NCBI GenBank assembly: GCA_017462735.1
Contig: JAFTQO010000003.1
Coordinates: 1 to 64,000, forward strand
Reading direction: 5' to 3'
DNA: 64,000 bases
Source of the DNA: Clostridia bacterium
GTDB lineage: Bacteria > Bacillota > Clostridia > Christensenellales > Borkfalkiaceae
Part shown: one piece after another, positions 34,142 through 43,152 of the stretch
How the letters are laid out: each line of letters begins with the position of its first letter
How positions within the stretch are numbered: the first letter of the stretch is position 1
Translations under genes and position numbers: made by a program
The notes under the pieces: generated by a model
Told to the model about the DNA's origin: nothing
Databases searched by the model: none
Seen by the model: the letters and a program-made list of their open reading frames with translations, nothing else

Positions 34142-35086
34142 ATGGAAAAGTATTATATCGGGATAGATTTAGGCGGGACGTTTATCAAAGCGGGCGTCGT
34201 CAATGAGGCGGGGGAAATTCTTGCTAAAGACCACGCGCCCACTCAAGGGGAATGCGGTGCGGAGGCGGTCTCTAAAAACATTGCAACCGTCATTGAAGGG
34301 TTGCTTGAAAAGACAGGTATCTCTAAGGAAAAAGTCGTGGGCGTCGGCATGGGCGCACCTGGTATGATTGATAGCAGAAGCGGGGAAGTCGTCTATTCTA
34401 ACAACTTAAAATGGAAACATTACCCGATTGCAAAAAGAGTAGGCGAGATGACGGGCTTGCCCGTAAAGATTGCTAACGACGCCAACGTAGCGGCGCTTGG
34501 CGAAGCCAAGTTCGGTGCGGCGAAAGGCTGTGAGGACGTCGTGATGCTCACCCTCGGTACGGGGGTAGGCGGCGGCGTAGTCGTCAACGGAAAAATCATG
34601 GAAGGGAACAAGTCGGCAGGCGCGGAACTCGGCCACGTAGTTATCGAAGGGGACGGTAAACAATGCACCTGCGGCAGAAAGGGCTGTTTGGAAGCGTACG
34701 CCTCGGCAACGGCGCTTATCCGCGACACGAAGGAAGCGATGATGGCGCACCCCGACAGCAAGATGTGGGAGATAGGCAGTATCGACGACGTTAACGGCAA
34801 AACGGCTTTTGCGTATAGAGAAAAGGACAAGTATGCCAAAGCGGTGGTGGAAGAATATATCCGTCAACTTGGGTTTGGTATCGTCAACTTCGCCAATATT
34901 TTCCGTCCTGAAAAAATCCTTTTAGGCGGCGGCGTTTGCGCGGAAGGGGATAATTTGATTAAACCCCTGCAAGCGATTATGGACAGAGATTTGTTCGGTA
35001 AGGATATGGGTCCCGCCGTGCCTATCAGCGTAGCAAGTTTAGGCAACAGCGCAGGGATTTTGGGCGCGGCGGCGCTTTGGATGTAA
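34142..35086 (+). CDS. glcK: ROK family glucokinase
   Basis: 314 residues. The phosphate-binding IGIDLGGTFIKAGVV begins at residue 5, the sugar-binding ELGHVVIEGDG follows, and the ROK zinc motif CTCGRKGCLEAYAS is intact. ROK glucokinases phosphorylate glucose for glycolysis; pgi at 38.7 kb takes the product further. AAGGAG precedes the ATG. The flippase gene starts about 40 bases downstream. Confidence 0.94.
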   Translation: MEKYYIGIDLGGTFIKAGVVNEAGEILAKDHAPTQGECGAEAVSKNIATVIEGLLEKTGISKEKVVGVGMGAPGMIDSRSGEVVYSNNLKWKHYPIAKRVGEMTGLPVKIANDANVAALGEAKFGAAKGCEDVVMLTLGTGVGGGVVVNGKIMEGNKSAGAELGHVVIEGDGKQCTCGRKGCLEAYASATALIRDTKEAMMAHPDSKMWEIGSIDDVNGKTAFAYREKDKYAKAVVEEYIRQLGFGIVNFANIFRPEKILLGGGVCAEGDNLIKPLQAIMDRDLFGKDMGPAVPISVASLGNSAGILGAAALWM

Positions 35087-35127
35087 ATGTAAATAGCGGT
35101 AAACGCAGTTGGGAGCGCGCAAAAAGG

Positions 35128-36456
35128 ATGAAGGCCAACTTTTTAAAAAGTAAGGAAATGAAAAATACCGGCTGGTTGGTAGGAGAGCAAATTTTCCAAA
35201 TGTTGCTCTCTTTGGTCGTCGGTATTTTATCTGCGCGTTATTTAGGACCGAACGGCTACGGAACGCTCAACTATACCCTGTCCTTCGTGACTTTTTTCGT
35301 GTCCGTTGTGACGCTGGGTATGGATAGTGTCATCGTTAAAAAAATGGTTGAGAACCCCGACCGAGAAGGGGAGTATTTGGGCAGTTGTATGCTCTTGCGT
35401 TTCTTCTCGTCCGTGCTTTCTTCTATTGCCATCGGGCTGATTGTTTTTATCTTAAATCCGTCGGAACCGTTGAAGGTGGGCTTGGCGCTCATTCAGTCCT
35501 TGCAATTAGTATTCCGTTCGGCACATCTGTTTGAAAGTTGGTTTCAACGTCGATTAAAGTCCAAGTACGTTGCCATTGCAAAGATGGTGGCAAGTATAGC
35601 GGTTTCCGCCTATAAAATATTCTTGCTAGTGACGGCAAAAGACCTTATTTGGTTTGCGTTCTCTAACGTTTTACTGGAAGGGATAAGCGTCCTGATATTT
35701 GCGACCTTTTACAAGGTAGATAAAGGGCAAAAACTATCTGTTAAGTTTTCGACGGGCAAAGAGGTGCTTTCGCAAAGTTATCACTTTATCTTGTCGGGGC
35801 TTATGGTTGCCATCTATACGCAGATGGACAAAATTATGATTGGCCAAATGCTTACGGATACGGACGTCGGTTTGTACACGACGGCGTTGACCCTTTGCGG
35901 GATGTGGATATTCGTACCTACTGCAATCATTAATTCTTTTCAGGTTAGGATTTACGAACTTAAAAAAGAAGGGAAAGAAGCGGAGTATCTGGACCGATTG
36001 AAACGGCTCTACGGTGCCGTTATTTGGCTTTGCTTAATCGTGTCTGCAATCGTCACTATATTTGCAGACCTTGGCGTACATATTTTGTATGGGGAAGCCT
36101 ATGCAGGGTCAAGCGGAGTGTTGCGGATTGCAATTTGGTCGGAAGTATTCTCTATGATCGGGGTTGCGCGCGGGATATGGATTGTCAATGAAGGCAAGCA
36201 AAAATACGTCAAGTATTATCTACTGATCGGCGCTGTCGTCAATTTGATTCTCAATTTTGTGCTCATTCCTTTGATGGGTATTTACGGCGCGGCGTTGGCT
36301 ACTTTAGTCACGCAAATGGTGACGAGTATGATAGCGCCTTTGGCTTTTAAGGAGACGAGAGAGTTTACAAAGATTGCCGTACAATCTTTTTTACTGAAAC
36401 CGTTTTGGAAAAAGGAGAAAAACGATGGGGTTAAGATCGATACTCAAGAAGAATAA
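35128..36456 (+). CDS. oligosaccharide flippase (Wzx-like)
   Basis: Polytopic protein of about 442 residues with some 12-14 hydrophobic segments, beginning LVGEQIFQMLLSLVVGILSARYLGPNGYG, with the last part of that run typical of polysaccharide flippases. It would move lipid-linked sugar units across the membrane. The start at 35128 is a choice: an ATG at 35077 overlaps the glucokinase stop, and one at 35158 has AAGGA just upstream. The ATP-grasp gene begins 32 bases before its end. Confidence 0.82.
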   Translation: MKANFLKSKEMKNTGWLVGEQIFQMLLSLVVGILSARYLGPNGYGTLNYTLSFVTFFVSVVTLGMDSVIVKKMVENPDREGEYLGSCMLLRFFSSVLSSIAIGLIVFILNPSEPLKVGLALIQSLQLVFRSAHLFESWFQRRLKSKYVAIAKMVASIAVSAYKIFLLVTAKDLIWFAFSNVLLEGISVLIFATFYKVDKGQKLSVKFSTGKEVLSQSYHFILSGLMVAIYTQMDKIMIGQMLTDTDVGLYTTALTLCGMWIFVPTAIINSFQVRIYELKKEGKEAEYLDRLKRLYGAVIWLCLIVSAIVTIFADLGVHILYGEAYAGSSGVLRIAIWSEVFSMIGVARGIWIVNEGKQKYVKYYLLIGAVVNLILNFVLIPLMGIYGAALATLVTQMVTSMIAPLAFKETREFTKIAVQSFLLKPFWKKEKNDGVKIDTQEE

Positions 36457-37336
36457 GGCGTTATGTTTCTTGTATGAAAAATGGCTAAACTTCTACTATA
36501 AAGCCTTGACTACCATTTCTCCTAAATGGAACGTACAAAAGCGGTATAAAGCGGTATTTAAGAAAAAAATCAATTTAAAGAACCCTACGACACTAGAAGA
36601 AAAGTTGCAATGGCTGAAACTGTACGACTACAACAACAACCCACTTGTGCATAAGTGTGCGGACAAGTACGCCGTTCGCGGGTATATCGAGGAGTGCGGC
36701 TATGGGCATATCCTCAACGAGTTATATGGGGTATATGACGACCCAAAACAAATAGATTGGGCTGCTTTGCCTCAACAGTTTGTTTTAAAGTGGAATTTTG
36801 GTTGTGGTTTAAATCTCGTATGTAAGGATAAGGAAAAGTTTGACGAGAAAAAGACCAAGCGACTTTTGAAAAAGTGGAAAAAAGACAAGAAGTGGATGCT
36901 TCACGCTGAAATGCAATACAAGTATGCGCCCAAAAAACTGTTGTGTGAAAAGATGCTGGTAGACGAGGCGCAACCCAATGGATTGACCGACTACAAGGTG
37001 TACTGTTTCCACGGGGAACCGAAGGCAATTTTGGTGATGCAAGATAGGGCGACGGGAGTGAAAGCGGAGTTTTTTACCCCCGATTGGACCCCTCTCGAAA
37101 ACACGGGAAAGTACGCTGCGCCTGAGACAAAGACGCCGGCCCCTGCTTGTCTTAAAGAGTTGATAGAGGTTTCCAAAAAGTTGTCCGCAGCGTTTCCCTT
37201 CGTTCGTTGTGATTTTTATATCGTGCAAGACAAGTTGTATTTTGGCGAGATGACTTTTACGCCTGCGGCAGGTCTGTACCTGTCTAAGACGGAAGTAGAA
37301 GGCAAGGATATGACAGAATTTTTAAGGATAAAATAA
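36425..37336 (+). CDS. TupA-like ATP-grasp protein
   Basis: 303 residues matching the ATPgrasp_TupA layout: EEKLQWLKLYDYNNNP, ADKYAVRGYIEECG, then FVLKWNFGCG, EKMLVDE, DYKVYCFHGEP and the magnesium-site VRCDFYIVQDKLYFGEMTFTPAAG. Members are found in capsule and teichuronopeptide loci and ligate amino acids or similar groups to surface polymers. AAAAAGGAG precedes the start inside the flippase gene (32-base overlap), showing that the two are co-expressed. No glycosyltransferase is adjacent. Confidence 0.87.
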   Translation: MGLRSILKKNKALCFLYEKWLNFYYKALTTISPKWNVQKRYKAVFKKKINLKNPTTLEEKLQWLKLYDYNNNPLVHKCADKYAVRGYIEECGYGHILNELYGVYDDPKQIDWAALPQQFVLKWNFGCGLNLVCKDKEKFDEKKTKRLLKKWKKDKKWMLHAEMQYKYAPKKLLCEKMLVDEAQPNGLTDYKVYCFHGEPKAILVMQDRATGVKAEFFTPDWTPLENTGKYAAPETKTPAPACLKELIEVSKKLSAAFPFVRCDFYIVQDKLYFGEMTFTPAAGLYLSKTEVEGKDMTEFLRIK

Positions 37337-37343
37337 GCGAGTT

Positions 37344-38195
37344 ATGAAACAACTTATCTTTGACTATAGCAAAATAGTGCTCGCGTACGTTATGGCGGCT
37401 TGCGTAGGCGTCATTACTTATTGCTTGCTGCCCTTTGATTTTTGGCTCAGCCTATTGCTCGCGGACGTGGCAGCGACGGTGATCGTCTTTATGTACAGCG
37501 TCCTCTTTGGCAATGCCTCTGTCTACGACCCGTATTGGAGCGTCCAGCCCATCGTCATCGTTGCCATTTTCTGCGTGGGTAAACCTTTTTCGCTGGCGTG
37601 GCTGTTGCCTCTTATCGTCGTTTGTTTGTGGGGGCTCCGTTTGACGGCAAATTGGGCGTATACTTTCCAAGGTATGCACCATCAAGATTGGCGGTATACC
37701 GCGCTGAAAGAAAAGACGGGTAAGTGGTACCCGCTCGTCAATTTCTTTGGGATACATATGATGCCCACCCTTATCGTATACGCTTGCACTTTGCCGATAG
37801 TGTTTGTGATAGAGTCTGGCGTGGCGTTCAACCCGTGGTCGATTGTTTGTCTTCTGGTCAGCGTAGCGGCTTTTACGTTGCAGGGCATGGCGGACGTACA
37901 AATGCATAAATTCCGCAAGAGAAAAGGGGTTGGATTTATCCGCGACGGGCTTTGGAAATACAGTCGTCACCCCAACTATTTAGGCGAAATCTTGATGTGG
38001 TGGGGGATAGGCGCCTATGCGGTGGTGCTGTTGCCTGGTTGTTGGTACTTGCTGGCAGGCGCGCTCATCAACACCTTGCTCTTCCTGTTCGTCAGTATCC
38101 CTTTGGCGGACGGTAGGCAATCGAAAAAAGAGGGATTTGAGGGCTATAAAAAGCAAACTCGTATGCTCTTGCCAATCCCGAAAAAATCTAAATAA
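37344..38195 (+). CDS. DUF1295 membrane protein
   Basis: 283 residues with about seven transmembrane segments. The C-terminal motif SRHPNYLGEILMWWG and the preceding WKYSRH are the hallmark of DUF1295 and related steroid-reductase/isoprenylcysteine-methyltransferase-fold proteins. Substrate unknown. It starts seven bases after the ATP-grasp gene and ends the operon at a strong terminator. Confidence 0.87.
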   Translation: MKQLIFDYSKIVLAYVMAACVGVITYCLLPFDFWLSLLLADVAATVIVFMYSVLFGNASVYDPYWSVQPIVIVAIFCVGKPFSLAWLLPLIVVCLWGLRLTANWAYTFQGMHHQDWRYTALKEKTGKWYPLVNFFGIHMMPTLIVYACTLPIVFVIESGVAFNPWSIVCLLVSVAAFTLQGMADVQMHKFRKRKGVGFIRDGLWKYSRHPNYLGEILMWWGIGAYAVVLLPGCWYLLAGALINTLLFLFVSIPLADGRQSKKEGFEGYKKQTRMLLPIPKKSK

Positions 38196-38198
38196 AAC

Positions 38199-38231
38199 GA
38201 AAAACCTCTCCAACGTTGGAGAGGTTTTTTT
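38199..38231. terminator. terminator, perfect palindrome
   Basis: AAAACCTCTCCAAC followed by its complement and a T-run, between convergent DUF1295 and mazF-like genes; works in both directions. Confidence 0.85.
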
Positions 38232-38238
38232 GATATAA

Positions 38239-38592
38239 TTATTCGTTGTCCACGGGAAAACCAAGACTGATAAGCAGGGCGCGATTGACGCGCGACATCG
38301 TCGCAGGCGGCAGTTCGCCTATCCGTTCTTTCAGCCTTCGTTTATCCAGCGTACGGATTTGTTCTAGCAAAATGACGCTGTCTTTAGCCAGTCCGTACGC
38401 GGAGGGCAGTTCGATATGCGTCGGCATTTTCGCCTTATTGATTTTGCTGGTCACAGCGGCGGCGATAATGGTGGGAGAATATTTATTACCGACGTCGTTT
38501 TGTACCACCAATACGGGGCGTATACCGCCTTGTTCGCTTCCCACGACGGGGGACAAATCCGCATAATACAATTCACCGCGTTTTACGTTCAT
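38239..38592 (-). CDS. mazF: MazF/PemK-type endoribonuclease toxin, no antitoxin seen
   Basis: 117 residues from ATG 38592, preceded by AGAGGTG; a longer start 18 bases upstream lacks a site. It begins [23 protein letters not shown] with the [10 protein letters not shown] strand, [10 protein letters not shown] and a [13 protein letters not shown] segment, as in B. subtilis EndoA (NdoA). EndoA cleaves mRNA at UACAU and is held by NdoAI. No antitoxin-sized frame lies upstream: the next gene on this strand is pgi, ending more than 100 bases away before a terminator-like hairpin. Confidence 0.92.
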   Translation of the reverse strand: MNVKRGELYYADLSPVVGSEQGGIRPVLVVQNDVGNKYSPTIIAAAVTSKINKAKMPTHIELPSAYGLAKDSVILLEQIRTLDKRRLKERIGELPPATMSRVNRALLISLGFPVDNE

Positions 38593-38692
38593 CTTACACC
38601 TCTTTGGCAAGTACTCTCCCTTAATACAGTATATGTAAAAGGAGGGTAAAGCCGTTCTATAACGAGTATAGCCAAAGGGTGACTTTTTTATA

Positions 38693-38723
38693 CAAAAAAT
38701 CCCCCTGCCGATTAGGGCAGGGG
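38693..38723 (-). terminator. terminator of pgi
   Basis: CCCCTGCC/GGCAGGGG hairpin followed on the minus strand by GATTTTTTG, just after the pgi stop. Confidence 0.8.
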
Positions 38724-38733
38724 AACGTTTTTC

Positions 38734-40167
38734 TTAGACGATATATTTGCTTTCTTTTTCAGGCAGACTGTCGAGTTCCGCTTTCTTAGCGGCATAACCT
38801 GCTTTGCCAAGCAAAGCAAACGTCGCTTTTTTGCCTTCTTCGACGCCAGGTTGGTTGAAGGTGTCGATGTTGAGCATTGCGCCTGCGTAAGCCGTTTGCA
38901 ATTCGAAAAGGAAGAGCAGTTGTCCTAAGGTAAAGGCGTTGAGTTCGGGAATCCAAAGGGTGTAGTTCATACGCCCTGCCTTGGTCAACGCATACACGGT
39001 AGCGGCATTTTCCGCTTGGATAAGTTCTTCCATCGTATGCCCGCCGAGGAAGGCAACGTCAGGGATGTTTTCACAGCCGTGAGGGATGGGCATATCGCAC
39101 GCATATTTCTTTAAGGACAGGAAGGTTACGACTTTGTCGTAAGGTCCTTCGGTATAGAGTTGCACTTGGGAGTGTTGGTCGGTGACGCCCAAAGACTTGA
39201 CGGGGGTTTGCCCGACGTTGCAAGGCTTGCCGTCGAGGGTCACGTTCTTGCCCAAGGACTCTGCCCAAAGTTGGCAGTACCAGTCGGCGATATATTTGAG
39301 GTTGTCGCTGTACGGCATCATAACGCCGACGTTTTTGCCCTGTTCCATAGCCGCCACTTGCAAGGTTGCGCAAGCAAGAGCGGGGTTTTTGGAGATAGAG
39401 GGGAAGCGGCAGACGTTGTCCATATACGCCGCGCCTGCAAGCAAGCCCACGATATCAATCCCAAGCACCGCCGCGGGGAGTAACCCAACGGGGCAAAGTT
39501 GCGAGAATCTTCCGCCGACGCCGTCGGGGAGGATGTAACTCTTAATGCCGCCGCACTCGTCGGAAATCTTTTTGAGGTTCCCACGGTTGGCGTCCGTTGT
39601 GAAGATGACGTTTTCTTTGACGTCCACGCCTGCTTTTTTGAGGAGGTCGAGGATGATGAGATATTGGGTCATCGTTTCGCTGGTCGCGCCCGATTTCGAG
39701 ATAACGTTAAAGCAGGTTTTTTCGGGCTCGATGACGTCGAGCAAATCACGCATACGTACGGGGTCGACGTTGTCTTCTACGTAGAACTTAGGACCCTTTC
39801 TCTTGGAACGGGGTAAGTCGTTGTAGTGTAAATGGCAAAGGGCGTTGAAGGCCATAATAGGACCGAGTGCGCTACCGCCGATACCGAGCACGACGAAATA
39901 TTGGAATTTTTTACGTACGCTTCTTGCCGTAGCGAGGATATCCGCCACGATTTCTTTTTGGTTGTAAGGTAATTCCGTCCAACCCATATACAAATCGTCT
40001 CTGCCGCGGTTTTTCTTGACGTAATCGAACGCCGCCGCCGCTTTTGCGTTGTAGGAGGCAAGTTGCTTAGCGGTAAAGCCTTTATCGCCGAGGAACTTGT
40101 CCGTCATATTGTTATAATCTAGCGTAACGCGCATAGAATCGCGCCAGTCTTTGGTCTTGTAAGCCAT
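38734..40167 (-). CDS. pgi: glucose-6-phosphate isomerase
   Basis: 477 residues; interconverts glucose 6-phosphate and fructose 6-phosphate. Motifs: VLGIGGSALGP, VISKSGATSETM, GVGGRFS and near the C-terminus the lysine-containing segment PGVEEGKKA. GGGAGG precedes the ATG. Single gene with own promoter and terminator. It connects with glucokinase (34.1 kb) and NagB (29.7 kb) in sugar phosphate metabolism. Confidence 0.96.
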   Translation of the reverse strand: MAYKTKDWRDSMRVTLDYNNMTDKFLGDKGFTAKQLASYNAKAAAAFDYVKKNRGRDDLYMGWTELPYNQKEIVADILATARSVRKKFQYFVVLGIGGSALGPIMAFNALCHLHYNDLPRSKRKGPKFYVEDNVDPVRMRDLLDVIEPEKTCFNVISKSGATSETMTQYLIILDLLKKAGVDVKENVIFTTDANRGNLKKISDECGGIKSYILPDGVGGRFSQLCPVGLLPAAVLGIDIVGLLAGAAYMDNVCRFPSISKNPALACATLQVAAMEQGKNVGVMMPYSDNLKYIADWYCQLWAESLGKNVTLDGKPCNVGQTPVKSLGVTDQHSQVQLYTEGPYDKVVTFLSLKKYACDMPIPHGCENIPDVAFLGGHTMEELIQAENAATVYALTKAGRMNYTLWIPELNAFTLGQLLFLFELQTAYAGAMLNIDTFNQPGVEEGKKATFALLGKAGYAAKKAELDSLPEKESKYIV

Positions 40168-40197
40168 AATGCCCTCCCAATAAAAATAGATAGTTCT

Positions 40198-40226
40198 ATT
40201 TTAGAACAAAATAACAGCCCTGTCAA
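40198..40226 (-). promoter_or_regulatory. promoter of pgi
   Basis: TTGACA-17-TAAAAT on the minus strand, 31 bases upstream of the start codon. Confidence 0.75.
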
Positions 40227-40244
40227 GATGTAAACCAAAAAAAG

Positions 40245-41735
40245 TCAACGTTTTGGCAAAATTTTCCGCAAGGAAGAGGTGGAAAACAGCCCGAATACCA
40301 GATACAGCGCGCCGTTTGCTACCAGCATACAAACCGCCGTCAGCGCCATACTCGGCAAAACCCCGAAAAACCGAGCGAACAGTTGCATACACCCTTGCCC
40401 TAAGAAAAGGACGGGCAGGGTAAAGGCAATCGCCAAAGCCACTTTCCGCAAGAAAAAGCGAGAGGGCTTACGGCGTTTAAATAACGTGACGGCGCCCAAA
40501 GTACCGCTGACGAGGTATTGCGTCAACAGTCCTACGGCGTAGGCGTACACCCCTAAAAGGCTGGGGAGAAAAAAGATACACAGCATCATCGCCGCCGCGC
40601 CGATAAGATAAAACAAAAGAGTTTTTCTTTCAAAGCCCATCGAGTTGAGTACCGTATTGATAATCATACAAACGCTCATAGGCAGCAATAAAAGACAGCA
40701 ATTTTTCAGCATTTCGCCCGCCAAGGCGTTTTCATAGGTCAACAGCCCGATATTTTCGCCGAGAGCAAAGAAGAAAGGGAAAAGCAAGCAGGCGACAAAG
40801 ACGGCGCAAGAAAGCCCCCGTTCTACGTTCTGGTACAGTCTTTCGTGCCGCTGTTGATAATAATCTTCCGTAAGTTTGGGCATTAAGACCAAGGAAAAGG
40901 AGCCGACGAGCGTCATCGGCATAGCAAGCAAAGGCAACGCCATCCCCGTTACCACCCCAAACGCCGCCGTCGCCTCGGCAGAGGACATCCCGGCCTTGAT
41001 GAGCATAGCGGGAAAGATGAGCGCCACGGCAGAGGAGATGAGGGTGCTTCCCGCCCGCATAGCGGTGACGGGCAACGCGGCTCCACCCACCTCTTTTAGC
41101 GTATCTTTCGACAAGGATAATTTTCTCGCTTTTTTGGGGAAAGTCAGCAGTAAAAAAAGAGAGACGAGGCAGGAAACCACACAGGCGATAACACAGGCGA
41201 CGGCGGCAAGATTTGCACCGCTTACAGCGGTGCAATTTACCCCGAAGAAACGGAGTAACAACACCCCCGCGACGACGGAGACAATCTCTTCGCCAATTTC
41301 TAAAAGGGCGGGAAAAAGAAACTGATTGTTCCCCCAAAAAAAGGCTTTAACGACGGCGTAAACGCAGGTAAAGGACAAGCCGATTAACAAGATTTTCAAA
41401 GTAGAAGAGACTGTGCTGATAAAGGAAGGGATTACAGTCAAAGGCAGGGTAATGCAAAGGGATAAAAAGCAGGCGGCGGCGAGTATTTTTCCCGCCCCGT
41501 TGTACTTATCGTCTCCTTTTTTGGCGATCAGTCTTGCAGTAGCGACGGGTAGCCCGCCCCCGCCCACGGTACGAAAAAAGGCAAAGTGAGAGAGGGCGAT
41601 TTGGTATACGCCCAGCCCCTCGGCGCCAAGTAGCCTTGCTAAGACGATACGATATAAAAACCCCAGCGCCCGTTCCGCAACGCTGAAAAAGGTGACCAAA
41701 GCCGTGGTTTGATAGACGTTTCCGTGATTTTTCAT
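40245..41735 (-). CDS. SpoVB/MurJ-like polysaccharide flippase
   Basis: 496 residues, about 14 hydrophobic segments, MOP-superfamily exporter beginning YQTTALVTFFSVAERALGFLYRI with GGGGLPVATARLIAKK, the pattern of SpoVB-type proteins. SpoVB is needed for spore cortex in B. subtilis, while close relatives flip lipid II or other lipid-linked precursors. The start region overlaps the region upstream of the divergent LysM gene. Exact role undecided. Confidence 0.83.
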   Translation of the reverse strand: MKNHGNVYQTTALVTFFSVAERALGFLYRIVLARLLGAEGLGVYQIALSHFAFFRTVGGGGLPVATARLIAKKGDDKYNGAGKILAAACFLSLCITLPLTVIPSFISTVSSTLKILLIGLSFTCVYAVVKAFFWGNNQFLFPALLEIGEEIVSVVAGVLLLRFFGVNCTAVSGANLAAVACVIACVVSCLVSLFLLLTFPKKARKLSLSKDTLKEVGGAALPVTAMRAGSTLISSAVALIFPAMLIKAGMSSAEATAAFGVVTGMALPLLAMPMTLVGSFSLVLMPKLTEDYYQQRHERLYQNVERGLSCAVFVACLLFPFFFALGENIGLLTYENALAGEMLKNCCLLLLPMSVCMIINTVLNSMGFERKTLLFYLIGAAAMMLCIFFLPSLLGVYAYAVGLLTQYLVSGTLGAVTLFKRRKPSRFFLRKVALAIAFTLPVLFLGQGCMQLFARFFGVLPSMALTAVCMLVANGALYLVFGLFSTSSLRKILPKR

Positions 41736-41765
41736 ATCCTATTGTACGGTGCGCGTACGGAAAAT

Positions 41766-42089
41766 ATGAAAAAAACAGTCACAAAAAAGACGACTCGAGC
41801 ATACGATATACAGATGTTAAAGGTATTGCAAAAAAAGTATCACAAAGTGCTGGCAGGTCAAACGTTGCGGCAAATCTCCGCCGTGTTTTGCGTAAGCGAA
41901 TACGCTTTGGTACGGGAAAATCGCCTAACGGCAGAGGTGCGCGCTGGGCAAATCTTAAAAATCCCCGACGGCGGGAATTTGTACACGGCGCAGGCAGGGG
42001 ATGACAAAATCACCCTTTGCGGTAGCGTGCGCGCGTACGAAGAAAAAAACGGGTCCTATTTATATCCGGGCAAGAAAGTCTTTCTATAA
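41766..42089 (+). CDS. small LysM-domain protein
   Basis: 107 residues from ATG 41766 with a lysine/threonine-rich start. Residues ~25-65 (YHKVLAGQTLRQISAVFCVSEYALVRENRL, only partly quoted motif VLAGQTLRQIS) follow the LysM pattern, ending AGQILKIPDGG. A second incomplete repeat follows. No signal peptide is seen, which with the SpoVB-like neighbour suggests a spore or mother-cell role, but this is inference. Weak ribosome binding site. Confidence 0.65.
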   Translation: MKKTVTKKTTRAYDIQMLKVLQKKYHKVLAGQTLRQISAVFCVSEYALVRENRLTAEVRAGQILKIPDGGNLYTAQAGDDKITLCGSVRAYEEKNGSYLYPGKKVFL

Positions 42090-42161
42090 TCACGAAAAGC
42101 CTCCCTTTTGGCATAAGATACAGTAGTAAAAAATTCACTTAAATCTACAGGAGGTAAATTT

Positions 42162-42821
42162 ATGTCCTTTCACTCTAACTTTCAGTCGGATAGATGCCCC
42201 GGCGCCATTACGGGCAATCCGCTTGCCGGCTTGACGGAAAAGGTGTGCATACAGGCAGAAAAGATTTTCGACGCGTGCATCAAACAAACGCAACTCGAAA
42301 ACTACGTCCTTACGCTTACCGACCTTACTCCCGAAGGCCCTACATATCCCTTGACGTTTATCAGCGCTAGATCTTTGTCCGCAGAGGCGACGGTCAGCAA
42401 CTTAAATATCGAGCGTCAGCCCGACAAACCTTGTGCGCGAGTGCAAGCCACCGTCTCCGTACCCGTCGAAGTCTTGTATACGGACGCGGCAGGGGTGGAC
42501 GGTAGCGCGACGGCAACCGTTTCCATTACGCAAGACGTGCTTTTGTTCGTACCTGCCCCGTCCATTATGCCGTACACGGTGCGCGCGGTAGCCAGCGTGG
42601 TTGCGCCCGAGGCTGTCTTTAATGCAGCGGACAATACTTTCACGGCAAGCCTTTGCGTGACGGTTATTTTGAAGATTGCGATGCCGGTAGAATTGCTCGT
42701 GCCCACGTACGGCTATTGTGCGATTCCCCCTTGTCAGGAATATTCTCAAGAGGTATGTGCAGGCTTTTTTGAGTTGCCTTTGTATCCGCAGGGCGGCAGA
42801 GGCGGCGGCTGCTGTAAGTAA
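42162..42821 (+). CDS. conserved clostridial protein of unknown function, cysteine motifs
   Basis: 219 residues with a very strong site (AGGAGGT) seven bases before the ATG, suggesting high expression. The N-terminus has DRCPGAITGNPLAGLTEKVC; a beta-rich middle alternates valine, threonine and alanine; the C-terminus holds YGYCAIPPCQEYSQEVCAGFF and ends GGGCCK. No signal peptide, no membrane segment. I recall similar proteins in other Clostridia but no assigned role; a spore-coat or surface-layer structural protein is a guess from composition and neighbours. Confidence 0.75.
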   Translation: MSFHSNFQSDRCPGAITGNPLAGLTEKVCIQAEKIFDACIKQTQLENYVLTLTDLTPEGPTYPLTFISARSLSAEATVSNLNIERQPDKPCARVQATVSVPVEVLYTDAAGVDGSATATVSITQDVLLFVPAPSIMPYTVRAVASVVAPEAVFNAADNTFTASLCVTVILKIAMPVELLVPTYGYCAIPPCQEYSQEVCAGFFELPLYPQGGRGGGCCK

Positions 42822-42825
42822 AAAC

Positions 42826-42859
42826 AAAAAAATCACGGATATCTTGTCCGTGATTTTTT
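42826..42859 (+). terminator. terminator of the cysteine-motif protein gene
   Basis: AAATCACGGA/TCCGTGATTT hairpin followed by a T-run. Confidence 0.85.
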
Positions 42860-42864
42860 ATATT

Positions 42865-42891
42865 GTCATTCTTGAGCGTAGCGAAGAATCT
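42865..42891. repeat. short interspersed dyad repeat
   Basis: ATTCTTGAGCGTAGCGAAGAAT (one base over the quoted core) is an imperfect dyad with ATTCTT/AAGAAT arms. Closely similar GAGCGnAGCGAAGAATC words are common intergenic repeats in many bacterial genomes. Only one copy is seen here. Confidence 0.5.
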
Positions 42892-42922
42892 AACAAACAA
42901 AACCCACCCGATAATCGGGTGG
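42892..42922 (-). terminator. terminator of the tandem HTH operon
   Basis: CCACCCGATT/AATCGGGTGG-type hairpin followed on the minus strand by GTTTTGTTTGTT. Confidence 0.7.
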
Positions 42923-42935
42923 ATATTTATTTATA

Positions 42936-43148
42936 TTAATCGTCCCAACCAAGTAAATTATTGGGCGATACGTCTAAAATATCGCAAATAGCAAACAGCG
43001 TTTCAAAGTCGGGCTGGTTTTTACCTGACGTCCAACGGCTGACGGTTGCTTGCGTAGTATTCAGCATTTTGGCAAGTTGCTCTTGCGAAATATGGCTGTT
43101 TGCCATTTCTGTTTTTAAGTTGTCTGCAAATTTTTGATGATGAATCAT
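42936..43148 (-). CDS. small XRE-family HTH regulator (third of three)
   Basis: 70 residues from ATG 43148; the frame continues upstream but the start four bases after the previous stop fits coupled translation. HTH segment ISQEQLAKMLNTTQATVSRWTSG. Last gene of a three-regulator leftward cluster. No Shine-Dalgarno sequence of its own. Confidence 0.83.
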   Translation of the reverse strand: MIHHQKFADNLKTEMANSHISQEQLAKMLNTTQATVSRWTSGKNQPDFETLFAICDILDVSPNNLLGWDD

Positions 43149-43152
43149 AAGT

